Positions 30,685-41,426 of a DNA stretch of 64,000 nt are shown piece after piece; positions within the stretch are counted from its first letter, which is position 1, and the number at the start of each line of letters is the position of its first letter. The position numbers and the translations under genes were made by a program. The stretch is from Siccirubricoccus sp. G192 (GTDB taxonomy: Bacteria; Pseudomonadota; Alphaproteobacteria; Acetobacterales; Acetobacteraceae). The stretch spans positions 1,027,501-1,091,500 of the forward strand of contig NZ_JAHREN010000001.1 in NCBI RefSeq assembly GCF_019084075.1, written 5' to 3'. A model generated the notes under the pieces. The model was not told the DNA's origin, did no database searches, and was given only the letters and a program-made list of their open reading frames with translations.

Positions 30685-31179
30685 CTAGTGGTCGAAGTCA
30701 GACGCTTGGTACCCACTGGGCAGACGTCGTGTCATCAGCACGACCTCACGTCCCCTTTTTGGATCCATTTCCAAACTTACCCGCTGCCAGCCGAGACGTG
30801 CGTACAGCGGTTCGGCCGTCCAGGTGTAGAGCCACAGGGCCGGTGCGGAGGCGACCGATGCGAACGCCTCCACCCGCCGCACCAGCGTGGTCGCATACCC
30901 CCGCCCACGAAAAGCAGGCTGGACGAAGACCCCGGCGAGCCAGGGCGTAAGGTCAGGACGCGTCTCCAGATCCTTGTGCGCCAGGCTGGCAGTCCCGACC
31001 GGCCTGTCCCGATCTAACAAGACGAACGTCTCTTCGGGACCGACCGGCGGCGCCAGAATCAGCGCCGTCATCTCTTCGACCGTTCGGCTGTTCGGGTTCT
31101 CAAAGGCCTCAATCAGCCATGTGGCGACGACTGGCGCGAACTCGGGGTGGTTCGAGACCGCCACAATCCTGTGGTCCAT
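30685..31179 (-). CDS. GNAT-family N-acetyltransferase
   Basis: A 164-residue acetyltransferase with the acetyl-CoA binding motif VFVQPAFRGRGYATTLVRRV (Q/RxxGxG/A) and the preceding beta strand ETRPDLTPWLAGVFV. C-terminal WLYTWTAEPLYARLGWQRVS is also typical of GNAT. The substrate cannot be inferred. It sits alone between IS5 debris and an IS21, so it may have been carried in or stranded there. Confidence 0.85.
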   Translation of the reverse strand: MDHRIVAVSNHPEFAPVVATWLIEAFENPNSRTVEEMTALILAPPVGPEETFVLLDRDRPVGTASLAHKDLETRPDLTPWLAGVFVQPAFRGRGYATTLVRRVEAFASVASAPALWLYTWTAEPLYARLGWQRVSLEMDPKRGREVVLMTRRLPSGYQASDFDH

Positions 31180-31279
31180 TCGTCAGACCTCGCCCGGAGG
31201 GGAGCCGCTGGGAGGATCAATGGGTACCATCCGTCAGGATTTCACCACCAGGAGATGTTCCAGCCGCTCAGGTGCCCGC

Positions 31280-31354
31280 TCCGTTCCGGTGCTGCCAGAT
31301 GATCGCCTCAATCGTGTGGCGCAGGTCGTGGTGCTTCGTCTTGCCATGCGGGCG
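31280..31354 (-). pseudogene. IS5-type transposase N-terminal relic, split by IS21
   Basis: After joining the two IS21 flanks the minus strand reads ERLLPLIEVVRPHGKTKHHD then LRHTIEAIIWQHRNGA, an IS5-family N-terminus. The frame hits a stop soon after (GT then TGA), so it was already dead. The other piece lies at 33980-34010. Confidence 0.6.
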
Positions 31355-31362
31355 CACCACCT

Positions 31363-31434
31363 TGCGTATTCCACGCATCGTGGGCAGCCGTTCCACGCGA
31401 TCGTGGGCGCGAGTTCCACGGCATCGCGGGCAGG
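31363..31434 (-). repeat. IS21 left-end repeat array
   Basis: Three tandem units of the pattern TGCCCRCGAT..CGTGGAA (read on the minus strand). Multiple repeats near each end are the normal transposase-binding sites of IS21. Confidence 0.8.
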
Positions 31435-31459
31435 CTGATCTGCCGACGTGGTAATGGAG

Positions 31460-32233
31460 TCAGGCCCGCTGCCCGGCGTCAAGCGTTTCGCTGGCCGGCG
31501 CCCGCTTGGCGCGCAGTTTCCGCATGCTCTCCCCCTTCAGCTCGATCCGGTGTGCGTTGTGGACCAGGCGGTCCAGGATGGCATCCGCGAGGGTTGGGCT
31601 GCCGATCACCTCGTGCCACGCTTCGATCGGCACCTGGCTGGTGACGATGGTGGAGCCGCGGCCATGGCGGTCCTCCAGGATCTCGAGCACGTCCTCCCGC
31701 TCGGCCTGGGAGAGGACGGACAGGCCCCAGTCGTCCAGGATCAGAAGGTCGACGCGGGCCAGCGCCTTGAGCATGCGGGCATGGCGGCCATCGCCACGAG
31801 CCAGGGCCATAGCCTCGAACAGCCGCGGGATGCGATGGTAGAGCACACGCCGGCCGTCACGGCAGGCCTTGTGGCCGAGGGCGCAGGCCAGCCAGCTTTT
31901 CCCGACACCGGTCGGGCCGGTGATCAGGACACCCTCGTGGCGGTCGAGCCAGTCGCCGGCGGCCAGCCGCTGGAACAGCGCCCGGTCGAGGCCGCGAGGG
32001 GCGCGCAGGTCGACGTCCTCAATGCTGGCGTCGTGCCGCAGCGCGGCGAACTTCAGCCGCGTTGCCAGGCGCCGGCTCTCGCGCTCGGCGGCCTCGCGGT
32101 CGACCAGCAGGCCGAGCCGCTCCTCGAAGCCGAGCGCGGCGATGTCGGGCGATCGTCGCTGGTCGTCCAGCGCCTTGGCCATGCCGGTCAGGCCGAGCGC
32201 GATCAGTTGCTCCTGTGTGGGGTGGGCGAGCAT
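31460..32233 (-). CDS. istB: IS21 helper ATPase IstB
   Basis: A 257-residue AAA+ ATPase of the DnaC/IstB family. Walker A GPTGVGKS at 106-113, Walker B LLILDDWG at 163-170, and VTSQVPIEAWHEVIGSPTLA with the arginine-finger region. It licenses target choice by IstA. Start ATG 20 bases after the istA stop. Confidence 0.95.
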   Translation of the reverse strand: MLAHPTQEQLIALGLTGMAKALDDQRRSPDIAALGFEERLGLLVDREAAERESRRLATRLKFAALRHDASIEDVDLRAPRGLDRALFQRLAAGDWLDRHEGVLITGPTGVGKSWLACALGHKACRDGRRVLYHRIPRLFEAMALARGDGRHARMLKALARVDLLILDDWGLSVLSQAEREDVLEILEDRHGRGSTIVTSQVPIEAWHEVIGSPTLADAILDRLVHNAHRIELKGESMRKLRAKRAPASETLDAGQRA

Positions 32234-32253
32234 GGGGTCCTCTCTGCCGCGGG

Positions 32254-33798
32254 TCAGTGGAAGTAGCCCCCGCCACGGATGTTGCCGTGCAGCGGGGGAG
32301 GCCGCCGCTCCGGCTCCTCGTCCAGAAAGGCCCGCTCGAGGCCGTTCTGCAGAATGGAGCGGATCGAGGCCACCGAGCGCGCCCGGATGCTGACGCCGCG
32401 CCCGCAGGCGGCGTCGAGCCGGGCGGCTCCATAGGTCCTGGCCAGGGCCAGGATGCCGAGGCAGGTGCGGAAGCCCTGCTCGGGATGCGGGCGCGCCGCC
32501 ATGACCGTCTCGCATAGCACTACCGTCGCGGGGCCGATCCGGGCCGCCTCCTCCAGCAGCCGGGCCGGCGTCCACTGGGCGTGCCGGCGGTGCGCGCTCG
32601 GCATGTGCTCGGGCACAGTGCTATGCCCGCGCCGCTGGCGGGCCCGCGGATGGCTGGCCACCCGCTCGCCGCGGTGGAAGGCCTCCACCGTGCCCTCGGC
32701 CACCCGCACGTCCAGCACCTGCCGGATCAGCCGGAACGGCACCGAGTACCAGTGGCCCTCGACCTCGACGTGGTAGTCCGGCCCGACCCGGCAGCGTTTC
32801 CACTGGGCGAAGGCGTAGGCGCGCTCCGGCAGGCCGCGCAGCACCGGCGCGTCGAGCGCGGCGAACAGCTCCGCCCGGCTGGCGCCGAAGCCGCGCATAA
32901 TCCGGGCGTTCAGGTCGGCGGTCAGCGTGGTGATCGCGCCGTTCAGTTCGGTCAACGAGAAGAAGCGGGCGTTCCGCAGCCGGGCCAGGATCCAGCGCTC
33001 GGCCAGCAGCACCGATTGCTCGACCTTCGCCTTGTCACGCGGCTTGCCCGGCCGCGCCGGCAGGATGGTGGTGCCGTAGTGCTCGGCGAGTTCCAGGTAG
33101 GAGCGGTTCAGCCCGGGCTCGTACCTATCGGCCCTGATCACCGCCGACTTCAGGTTGTCGCAGACCACGAACTTCGGCACGCCGCCGAGGGCCGCGAACA
33201 GGCTGACATGCGCGCCGATCCAGTCCGCCAGCCCCTCGCTGGCGCGGGCCTCCGCGAAGACCAGGTTGGAGGCGCCCATGGTCGCCACGAACAGCCGGGC
33301 CTGCCACACCACGCCGCTGTCGGGGTCGGTGACACCGATGGTGTCGCCGGCGAAGTCGACGAAGACCTTCTCGCCGCCGACATGGCTCTGGCGCATGCGC
33401 GGCGACAGGCGGGATTTCCAGGCCTCATAGGCCTCGCAGAACCAGGAGTAGCCGAAGCCGTCCGGATGCCGCGCCCGGTACTCTTGCCACAGCAGTGCCC
33501 GCGTCACGCCGCGCCGCCGCAGCTCCCGCTCCACCTCAGCCCAGTCCGGCACCGGCCGGCTGGCGACCGTCTCGGCCGCCGGCGGGCCAGGGAACAGCCG
33601 TCGCTCGAGTTCCGTGTCGGTCAGCCCCTCCGGCAACGGCCAGGACAGCCCGGCCGCTCGGGCTCGGCTCAGGTACGACCCGATCGCTCCCTTGCTGACG
33701 CCCAGCGCCGCGGTCATGGCGCGCTCGCTCAACCGGGCCTCGTACTTCAGTCGCAACACATCGCGGATCCGGCGCATCGACAATCTCTCGGTTGGCAT
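32254..33798 (-). CDS. istA: IS21 transposase IstA
   Basis: A 514-residue DDE transposase. N-terminal HTH (MRRIRDVLRLKYEARLSERA, ALGVSKGAIGSYLSRAR), integrase core with KVFVDFAGDTIGVTDPDSG (first Asp), PKFVVCDNLKSAVIRADRYE (second Asp) and RDKAKVEQSVLLAERWILA (Glu), then a beta-barrel C-terminus (GHWYSVPFRLIRQVLDVRVA). Complete. Confidence 0.95.
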   Translation of the reverse strand: MPTERLSMRRIRDVLRLKYEARLSERAMTAALGVSKGAIGSYLSRARAAGLSWPLPEGLTDTELERRLFPGPPAAETVASRPVPDWAEVERELRRRGVTRALLWQEYRARHPDGFGYSWFCEAYEAWKSRLSPRMRQSHVGGEKVFVDFAGDTIGVTDPDSGVVWQARLFVATMGASNLVFAEARASEGLADWIGAHVSLFAALGGVPKFVVCDNLKSAVIRADRYEPGLNRSYLELAEHYGTTILPARPGKPRDKAKVEQSVLLAERWILARLRNARFFSLTELNGAITTLTADLNARIMRGFGASRAELFAALDAPVLRGLPERAYAFAQWKRCRVGPDYHVEVEGHWYSVPFRLIRQVLDVRVAEGTVEAFHRGERVASHPRARQRRGHSTVPEHMPSAHRRHAQWTPARLLEEAARIGPATVVLCETVMAARPHPEQGFRTCLGILALARTYGAARLDAACGRGVSIRARSVASIRSILQNGLERAFLDEEPERRPPPLHGNIRGGGYFH

Positions 33799-33876
33799 CC
33801 AGCAGACCTCGTCAGGGACGAGGCCGCCTTAGCCCGCTCAGACTGTCGCCAGACCAGCCCCGGCACCCCCTCTCAG

Positions 33877-33971
33877 GTGCCCGCGATCCCGTGGAATCGC
33901 TGCCCGCCTTGCCGTGGAAACCCTGCCCACGATCCCGTGGAATCAGTGCCCGCGATCACCTGGAATACGCA
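33877..33971 (+). repeat. IS21 right-end repeat array
   Basis: Four units of the pattern TGCCCGCGATC.CGTGGAA on the plus strand, facing the array at 31363-31434. Confidence 0.8.
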
Positions 33972-34434
33972 CACCACCTCGATCAGCGGCAACAGCCGCT
34001 CCCACATTCTTCAGAGGTGGGGTCCACTTGGGCGGGCGACCCTGGGGATAGTGCTCCATTCCGGATGATAGCACGACCCAGTGGTGTTTAGTCTCCTCGA
34101 AGACGGAGACCGTGGGCGCCGGATAGGTCGGATCCGCGAAGGCGCCCACGACCACCATGCAGAGGTCGGGGAATTTCTCGCCGGTTGTATAGACCGTCGT
34201 CCCGCATTCGGGACAGAAGTGGTGGCGGACCTTTCGTCCCTCCTGGCCGTCCCGCACATAGATTTTGTGCGCTCCTTCGAGGCGGACGTCGGAGGTCCGG
34301 TAGTGAGCGTTGCAGGTCAGGGGAATGCCGGAGCGGCGCTGGCAGGCCTCGCAGTGGCAAATGGTCACGCGCTGCGGATCGGCGGTGACGATGGCGCAAA
34401 ATCTGCCGCAGAGACAATGAGCCGTCTTTTCCAT
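33943..34434 (-). CDS. GFA/CENP-V family zinc protein, 3' end altered
   Basis: Glutathione-dependent formaldehyde-activating (GFA) domain protein. Zinc-binding cysteines appear in HCLCGRFCAIV, ICHCEACQRRSGIPLTCNAH and HHFCPECGTTVYTTGEKFPD. It starts MEKTAHCLCG with GGAGAAGC just upstream. The conserved domain ends near MEHYPQGRPPKWTPP (about 34010). The remaining codons run through IS5 and IS21 sequence to a stop at 33943, so the native C-terminus was probably replaced. Members of this fold act on small sulfur adducts; the real substrate is unknown. Confidence 0.8.
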   Translation of the reverse strand: MEKTAHCLCGRFCAIVTADPQRVTICHCEACQRRSGIPLTCNAHYRTSDVRLEGAHKIYVRDGQEGRKVRHHFCPECGTTVYTTGEKFPDLCMVVVGAFADPTYPAPTVSVFEETKHHWVVLSSGMEHYPQGRPPKWTPPLKNVGAAVAADRGGVRIPGDRGH

Positions 34435-34624
34435 CGTGCTTCTCCTTATCTGCCAAAGCGCAAGTCTCAAGCGGGCCCCGGCGTGCCGGTGCGGTGGGAT
34501 TCTAGAACCGCGTAGAGGGCTGGGTGGTGCGGCGTCGACATCCCCAGCCGCCCTCCCACGCGCGTAATGTGACCCAAGTCATGCTACTTGCCGAAACGAC
34601 AGCGATGCGCATCATTTTCCCGAT

Positions 34625-35899
34625 TCATACCCGAGCCGAGACTAACAGGTCGTGGGCGGCCTTCCGCGGTGAAGCGGGCATGGCATCGGCAGCGCTCGGA
34701 GCCACCTGCAAAGATCCGTTCGGCACCACAGCCGCCGTGGCCTCCCAGCCGATCGCGTAGAGGCCCTCAAGCGCTACGGACCAGGGCGGCCGCAGGAAGC
34801 CAGCGGCGCGCACGTCCTCGAACCAGAAGCCGAGCGGCGAATGGCGGGCGTAGGCTCCGCCCCCGGCGATGCGGCAGAGCCGCGTCATGATCGACTCCGC
34901 CAGCGTGGCCAGATTGGCCTTAGCCATCTGCGCATCGCGCCGCGACCGGCCATGGCGTTCCAGCGTATGCAGGGCGCCATCATAGGCTTGCTGCGCTAGC
35001 CACGCCTCGCGCTGGGCCATTACCCACTCCACTTTTTCAAAGGCGGGCAGTGTTGAAGCTGGCGCGCCGCGAGCGCGAAGTTGGCTGTCCATGTAGGCCA
35101 TGGCTGCATCCACCACACCAAGGATGACCGCGACGAAGAGGATCGTGGAACTGCCGCCGTGGCCTTCAATTACCTGGCGCCAATGCCCCGGCCAGGCCAT
35201 TTGCGCTGCCGGGAAATCGCGGAAAGTGAAGCTATGGCTGTTGGTGGCCGCCATACCGTGCCCGTCCCATTCAGCGCGCAGTGCCATGCCGGTGGAGCCG
35301 TCCCACGGCACGCCCCGCATGTCGAAGACGAACCAGGCGGGCTCCGCCTCACCCTCTGGCAGCGCGGTCGTGATCATGCAGGAGGTGACGCCAGAGCCGG
35401 AGCCGAAGTGCTTCTCGCCCGTGATGCGCCAGCCACCAGCGGCGGCCGCATCGCGCCGTGCCACCGCGCGGGTGTTGCCGATGTCGCCGCCACTACCGGG
35501 CTCCGAGGTGATCGTGCCCCACCAAGCACCGTCGAGCGCGGTCACGAAGACATCCCGGCGCTGCGCTTCCCAGACCTCCGCACCGGGCTGGTCAGGTTGC
35601 ACCTCGGCGTCCCGCCAGAAGGAGAGCACGGCAGGATGCATCGAGGCCGCGAGCGCGAGCGAGGGATCGCCGCCAGCCAGGGCTCGATAGGCCTCGGCGA
35701 GGATACGTGCGGAGCGGCGCGGGCCCTCCCACAGACCTCCATGGGCGATTGGGATGCACGCCTCATGGAAGCCGATCTCACGCAGCCGCTCGAAGTCTAC
35801 CGGGTTGAGCTGGCGGCTGCGCTGGCGTTCAGAGCGCTGTGCCGCCAGCTCGGCCGCGAAAATGCGGGTTTGTTCAAGCAGTGCATCGCCGTTCTTCAT
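34625..35899 (-). CDS. Acyl-CoA dehydrogenase family flavoprotein
   Basis: A 424-residue protein with the three-part acyl-CoA dehydrogenase fold. The N-terminal helical domain includes ALAGGDPSLALAASMHPAVL. The central domain has TSEPGSGGDIGNTRAVARR and WRITGEKHFGSGSGVTSC, the FAD and substrate-side strand. The C-terminal helical domain follows (RRDAQMAKANLATLAESIMT). The AAGGWRITGEKHF region and the absence of a clear catalytic Glu suggest the DszC/SfnB-like monooxygenase branch as an alternative. Start MKNGDALLEQ at 35899 is chosen because AAGGA lies 8-10 bases upstream. No partner genes nearby. Confidence 0.82.
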   Translation of the reverse strand: MKNGDALLEQTRIFAAELAAQRSERQRSRQLNPVDFERLREIGFHEACIPIAHGGLWEGPRRSARILAEAYRALAGGDPSLALAASMHPAVLSFWRDAEVQPDQPGAEVWEAQRRDVFVTALDGAWWGTITSEPGSGGDIGNTRAVARRDAAAAGGWRITGEKHFGSGSGVTSCMITTALPEGEAEPAWFVFDMRGVPWDGSTGMALRAEWDGHGMAATNSHSFTFRDFPAAQMAWPGHWRQVIEGHGGSSTILFVAVILGVVDAAMAYMDSQLRARGAPASTLPAFEKVEWVMAQREAWLAQQAYDGALHTLERHGRSRRDAQMAKANLATLAESIMTRLCRIAGGGAYARHSPLGFWFEDVRAAGFLRPPWSVALEGLYAIGWEATAAVVPNGSLQVAPSAADAMPASPRKAAHDLLVSARV

Positions 35900-36002
35900 G
35901 GCATCCATCCTTCGGATCCAGTGTTGCTCGGCCCCAGGTAGGGTCATCCGGACGGGGTTGCCGCCATAAGCTCGGGTAGCTCTGGGCGGTACCCGAAGCG
36001 GC

Positions 36003-36251
36003 TCACGGGCGCCACATGATCCCGCCATGACCCCATACCGGCGCATGTGGCGTCTCCTCGGGGAGGAGGCCGATATCACGGAGCATGTGCGGGTTCAGCC
36101 GGGTGCTGCCCGTCGCCATCCGTCGCGGTGTCGGGGGCAAGACAAAGGCTTGCAAAAGGCGGGCCCACGCGGCGCACCAGGGACTGGCGTCTGCCGGACA
36201 GTCGGTCGGCACTGCAGTGAACCGGGTCGGCACGGTCTGGGCCTGGCTCAT
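36003..36251 (-). CDS. DUF1127 (YjiS-like) small protein
   Basis: 82 residues. The C-terminal TRLNPHMLRDIGLLPEET matches the DUF1127 pattern (x-L-D-x-H-M/L-L-R-D-I-G-L). The start MSQAQTVPTRFTAV is preceded by GGAGG. In other alphaproteobacteria such Arg-rich small proteins bind RNA or affect phosphate and stress physiology. It is transcribed divergently from the regulator at 36405. Confidence 0.75.
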   Translation of the reverse strand: MSQAQTVPTRFTAVPTDCPADASPWCAAWARLLQAFVLPPTPRRMATGSTRLNPHMLRDIGLLPEETPHAPVWGHGGIMWRP

Positions 36252-36404
36252 GGTGGCCTCCTGGGTCGTGACACGGCCGACGCTGCGCCGGCCGCGCTGG
36301 CACCATTGCGTACAGGGCTCAGAGGTGTCCTGATGGCTTGCTGAAGGCGCGCGGATATCCTGTGTATGCTTGGCTGAGGAAATGGCGATCGGCTGGTAGG
36401 CCAA

Positions 36405-37988
36405 ATGACTGAGACGGTAGCAGGCCAGGTTCTGCACTTTGCCGACGTCGTGCTCGACAGTGCGCGCGGCTGCCTGCGCGATCTGAAAGGCGTAGAGATC
36501 CCGCTGGCGCCCAAGCCCTTCAACTTATTGGTGGTGCTGGCCCGCAACCCGGGTCAGACCATGAGCAAGGACGCTCTGCTCGACGCCGTCTGGCCAGGCG
36601 TGCACGTAACCGAGGACAGCCTGTTCCAGGCGGTGCGTGAAGCACGGCGCGCGATCGGGGACGAGGCCGGGCGCCTGCTACGCAGCGTACCGCGGCGCGG
36701 CTACCTGCTGGATGCGGCGGTGGCCTTGGGAACCACGCCGCCAGTCGCAGAAGCCCAACCGGCATCGTCTATTCCGGCAGCGCTTGCGCCACCGGCGGAC
36801 CGGCCCTCCCTGGTGGTCCTGCCATTCCAGAACATGAGCGGTGACGCCGAGCAGGAGTATTTTGCGGATGGCATGGTGGAGGAGATCACCACGGCGCTGT
36901 CACGCATCCGCTCGCTCTTCGTCATCGCCCGCAACAGCGCCTTCACCTACAAAGGCCGCGCCGTCGACATTCGCCAAGTCGGCCGGGAGCTGGGTGTCCG
37001 ATATGTGCTCCAGGGCAGCGTGCGCAAAGCAGGCGGGCAGGTGCGGATCGGCTGCCAGCTCATCGAGGCCCAGATCGGCCACACGGTCTGGGCCGAACGC
37101 TTCGACGGCCACGTCGCGGACGTCTTCGCCCTGCAGGACCAGGTCACGGAAGCCGTCGCCGGCGCTATTGAGCCGAGCCTCCGTCTGGCCGAGATCGAAC
37201 GGGCCCAGCATAAGCCCACCGAGAACCTCGACGCCTATGACTTGTATCTGCAGGCGCTGCCACACCACTACGCCAACACCCAGCAGGACAGCGACCAAGC
37301 GCTGCTGCTTCTGGAGCGCGCGCTCCTGCTCGATCCCTCGTTTTCCATGGCCAAAGCCTTTGCGGCATTCAGCATGGAAAAGCGAGGCATCCAGGGATGG
37401 GGAGAGCCGGGCGAACGAGAGACGGCCATCCGTCTCGCGCGCGAGGCGCTCGCGGATACCCGTGACGATCCGGCGACGCTGCGCTGCGCTGCGCACGCAA
37501 TTGCCTCTTTGGCTCACGATTATGACCGTGCGCTCACAGCGATTGAGCGCGCGTTTTCCATAAACCCGAACTCGGCTCAGGTTCTGGGGAGCGCGGCTTG
37601 GATACTGACCTATGTCGCGCAGACGGATCGAGCCATTGCGCTCTTCGAGCGGGCAATCCGGCTCAGCCCCCTTGACCCGGAACTGACGTACTTCTTCTCG
37701 GGTCTTGGGATTGCCTATCTGCAGGCGGACCGCTTTGAGGACGCCCTCAAAGCCGGTCAGATGGCTATTCCGCTGATGCCCGACAGGGCGACCGGTCATC
37801 GCGTTGTCGTCACGGCGCTCCAAAGCCTTGGACGGCATCAGGAGGCCCGTGCAGCGGCCATACGATACATGGCCGCGAACCCGTCCGGCGCCCGCGTCTT
37901 CGCGGACCGGATCTCGGCCCTGTTTACGGATGAGAGTTTCACATCCCGACATATCGCGGCATTGCGGGGGGCAGGTTTGCCGGAGTAG
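36405..37988 (+). CDS. CadC-like winged-helix protein with TolB-like and TPR domains
   Basis: 527 residues. N-terminal winged helix of the OmpR/CadC type (about 10-105: IPLAPKPFNLLVVLARNPGQ, VWPGVHVTEDSLFQAVREAR, LLRSVPRRGYLL). Then a TolB-like segment RPSLVVLPFQNMSGDAEQEY and YVLQGSVRKAGGQVRIGCQL. The C-terminal half is TPR repeats (ALLLLERALLLDPSFSMAKA, DRAIALFERAIRLSPLDPEL). No transmembrane segment is visible, so it is probably cytoplasmic. This architecture is common in alphaproteobacteria, often in place of an adenylate cyclase domain; its targets are unknown. Confidence 0.88.
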   Translation: MTETVAGQVLHFADVVLDSARGCLRDLKGVEIPLAPKPFNLLVVLARNPGQTMSKDALLDAVWPGVHVTEDSLFQAVREARRAIGDEAGRLLRSVPRRGYLLDAAVALGTTPPVAEAQPASSIPAALAPPADRPSLVVLPFQNMSGDAEQEYFADGMVEEITTALSRIRSLFVIARNSAFTYKGRAVDIRQVGRELGVRYVLQGSVRKAGGQVRIGCQLIEAQIGHTVWAERFDGHVADVFALQDQVTEAVAGAIEPSLRLAEIERAQHKPTENLDAYDLYLQALPHHYANTQQDSDQALLLLERALLLDPSFSMAKAFAAFSMEKRGIQGWGEPGERETAIRLAREALADTRDDPATLRCAAHAIASLAHDYDRALTAIERAFSINPNSAQVLGSAAWILTYVAQTDRAIALFERAIRLSPLDPELTYFFSGLGIAYLQADRFEDALKAGQMAIPLMPDRATGHRVVVTALQSLGRHQEARAAAIRYMAANPSGARVFADRISALFTDESFTSRHIAALRGAGLPE

Positions 37989-38165
37989 ATGGGGCACGTG
38001 TACCCATCCGAATGCGCAGTCCCGTTCCGGCCATTCCATCGAAAACGGATCCACTAACTTCGACAAACCAAGCGCAGCCGGCTGCTCTACATCCCAATAC
38101 CATATCCAGATGAATAGCCTTCGATCTCGAGTTGGCCTTGATGTGGTGGCCTGGCGGGAGCCGCT
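37989..38165. other. Convergent intergenic region
   Basis: Between two convergent genes. No clear hairpin or other signal was found. Confidence 0.3.
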
Positions 38166-40058
<1,893 letters not shown>

Positions 40059-40266
40059 GCCAACCCGCTCCGTCGCTGCCGCCCTGCACTAGGGACAGAT
40101 TACCCCACCCGACTGCCGAGCTTGGGCCGGATAGAACTACTCTGTGGAAGCCCAAGGCCGCCACGCTGTCCATCAGCCTCCAGCACGCCGTGCCAACGAA
40201 CGGGCGTTCCGGCGGGGCGCACCGCGAGCGACTGGCACGAGCTGGAGTGACCAAGCAGAGGAATTG

Positions 40267-40277
40267 CTGCACTGCAC
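40267..40277. promoter_or_regulatory. Possible second PhaR site (CTGCACTGCAC)
   Basis: One mismatch from CTGCN3GCAG, 46 bases before the better site. A paired arrangement is usual for PhaR operators. Confidence 0.4.
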
Positions 40278-40322
40278 AAATCCCTTGCTTTTGTTCGTTT
40301 GAGAGCTTAGGTCTGCGAAATG

Positions 40323-40333
40323 CTGCATTGCAG
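40323..40333. promoter_or_regulatory. PhaR-type operator CTGCATTGCAG
   Basis: Exact match to CTGCN3GCAG, the TGC-rich palindrome reported for PhaR, the repressor of phasin genes in alphaproteobacteria. It extends to a 7-1-7 perfect palindrome (40321-40335) and lies 55 bases before the phasin start. Confidence 0.65.
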
Positions 40334-40387
40334 CAATTCGGCGCCAGTGAGGTCGCCGAACCGGCCTCTTGGCGAAGGATCACGACT

Positions 40388-40891
40388 ATGACGGCTCAGA
40401 ACACGATGGATCGGACGGCGACGACCTCCAGGATGGCAGCGGATGGCATCGCCGCCGTCCAGCAGGTTGCTGCCGAGAGCACGGCTCAGGTCCGCGGGCT
40501 CATGGAGAACGGCTGGAAGCCAGCGGCTGAGGCATTCTCCAAGGCTACCAGCGGCGCGACCGAATTCGGCCGCGGCAACCTCGAGGCGGTGACGCAGTCC
40601 ACGCAGGCCTACCTGACGGGCATGCAGGACCTCAGCCGCCAGTATTTCGCGGCGATGCAGGGCCTGACGCAGCATGCCGTTGAGGGCGCCAAGGCGTTTG
40701 CCGGCGCGAGGAGCCTGAAGGACGCCATGGCGGTCCAGGCGAACCTCGCCCGCGCATCGGTCGAGTTGGCTCTCGGCGAGGGCACGAAGCTGCAACAGGC
40801 TGCTCTGAAAGTCACCGAGCAGGTCTATGCCCCGCTGACGCAGCGCACGACGGCGGCCCTCGGGCAGACGAAGTTCGCGCGCGCGGCCTGA
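40388..40891 (+). CDS. Phasin family protein (PHA granule-associated)
   Basis: A 167-residue, almost entirely alpha-helical protein with the phasin pattern: ESTAQVRGLMENGWKPAAEA, LEAVTQSTQAYLTGMQDLSR, AKAFAGARSLKDAMAVQANL (the well-conserved core) and VTEQVYAPLTQRTTAALGQ. Phasins coat polyhydroxyalkanoate granules. The presence of a PhaR-type palindrome upstream supports this role and suggests induction when polymer titrates PhaR away. Confidence 0.9.
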   Translation: MTAQNTMDRTATTSRMAADGIAAVQQVAAESTAQVRGLMENGWKPAAEAFSKATSGATEFGRGNLEAVTQSTQAYLTGMQDLSRQYFAAMQGLTQHAVEGAKAFAGARSLKDAMAVQANLARASVELALGEGTKLQQAALKVTEQVYAPLTQRTTAALGQTKFARAA

Positions 40892-40899
40892 TCGGAGAC

Positions 40900-40925
40900 G
40901 GCGAGGGGTGGTGTCACCCTTCGCC
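40900..40925 (+). terminator. Hairpin after the phasin gene
   Basis: Arms GGCGAGGGGTG and CACCCTTCGCC (one mismatch) with a 4-base loop, 9 bases after the phasin stop. No T tract follows. Confidence 0.5.
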
Positions 40926-41000
40926 CCGACGAACGGATGGGATGATCTGCCTGATCATGCCACCGACTGCGGCCCATAGCTGGGCCGACGCCGTGATCGG

Positions 41001-41426
41001 CAATGCCGTGGCATTGATGGGTGGCACGAGCGGCCTGAGCTGCCCACCAGCGCTGCCGCCGTGCTCGAGCGGACTGAGGAGATGACCTTCGGCTCAGCCC
41101 TGCGGCAGGAGCTGCGATCGCTCGCGCTGGCGCAGCGCCTGCTGGCCGATCTGCCCTCCGCGCCAGGTGTTCTGGCCCGTCTGCGGGATGCCCGGCTGCA
41201 CGTGATCGGGGCTGAGGAGGAGTTCCGCGCGCTCAAGATCGGCAGCCACCAGGACCCCAGCTGGGCCTTTCTCCAGGAGATGCGAGCGCTTGGCCATAGC
41301 GCGGCCGAACGCTGGCTCACGGCGGATCTTGCCTCGGTCGGGATCCGCTCGACGCTGGACCTGTCCGGCTTCGCCGGGCCGGTTCTCGAGCCACAGATCA
41401 GCACGCAGTGGATGGGCGCGCTCTAG
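41001..41426 (+). pseudogene. Patatin-like phospholipase, C-terminal fragment
   Basis: The frame gives PTSAAVLERTEEMTFGSALR, LHVIGAEEEFRALKIGSHQD, PSWAFLQEMRALGHSAAERW and a C-terminus VGIRSTLDLSGF. This is the ending of bacterial patatin-like proteins (DUF3734-type tail: WAFLQ..R..G...A..WL, VG.R.TLDL). No patatin catalytic part (GxGxxG or GxSxG) exists upstream, so the gene is a fragment. A start at GTG 41061 could give a 121-residue product. Confidence 0.65.

Larger units (their letters stand above)
31363..33971 (-). mobile_element. Complete IS21-family element with 8-bp target duplication
   Basis: Both ends read TGCGTATTCCA inward (31363 and 33971). CACCACCT at 31355-31362 and 33972-33979 is the target duplication, 8 bases, as expected for IS21. 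2609 bases with intact istA and istB, so potentially active. Confidence 0.93.
40059..40387. promoter_or_regulatory. Divergent promoter region of sigma factor and phasin genes
   Basis: 329 non-coding bases between divergently transcribed genes. The phasin-proximal part is AT-richer (CCTTGCTTTTGTTCGTTTG) and carries two TGC-rich palindromic sites listed separately. AAGGAT at 40375-40380 precedes the phasin ATG. Confidence 0.6.

Noticed and set aside
31363..33971. Tandem TGCCCGCGAT..GTGGAA units considered as a CRISPR array
   Set aside because: Only three or four units at each end of an IS21, facing inward with no spacers of constant length; they are transposase binding sites.
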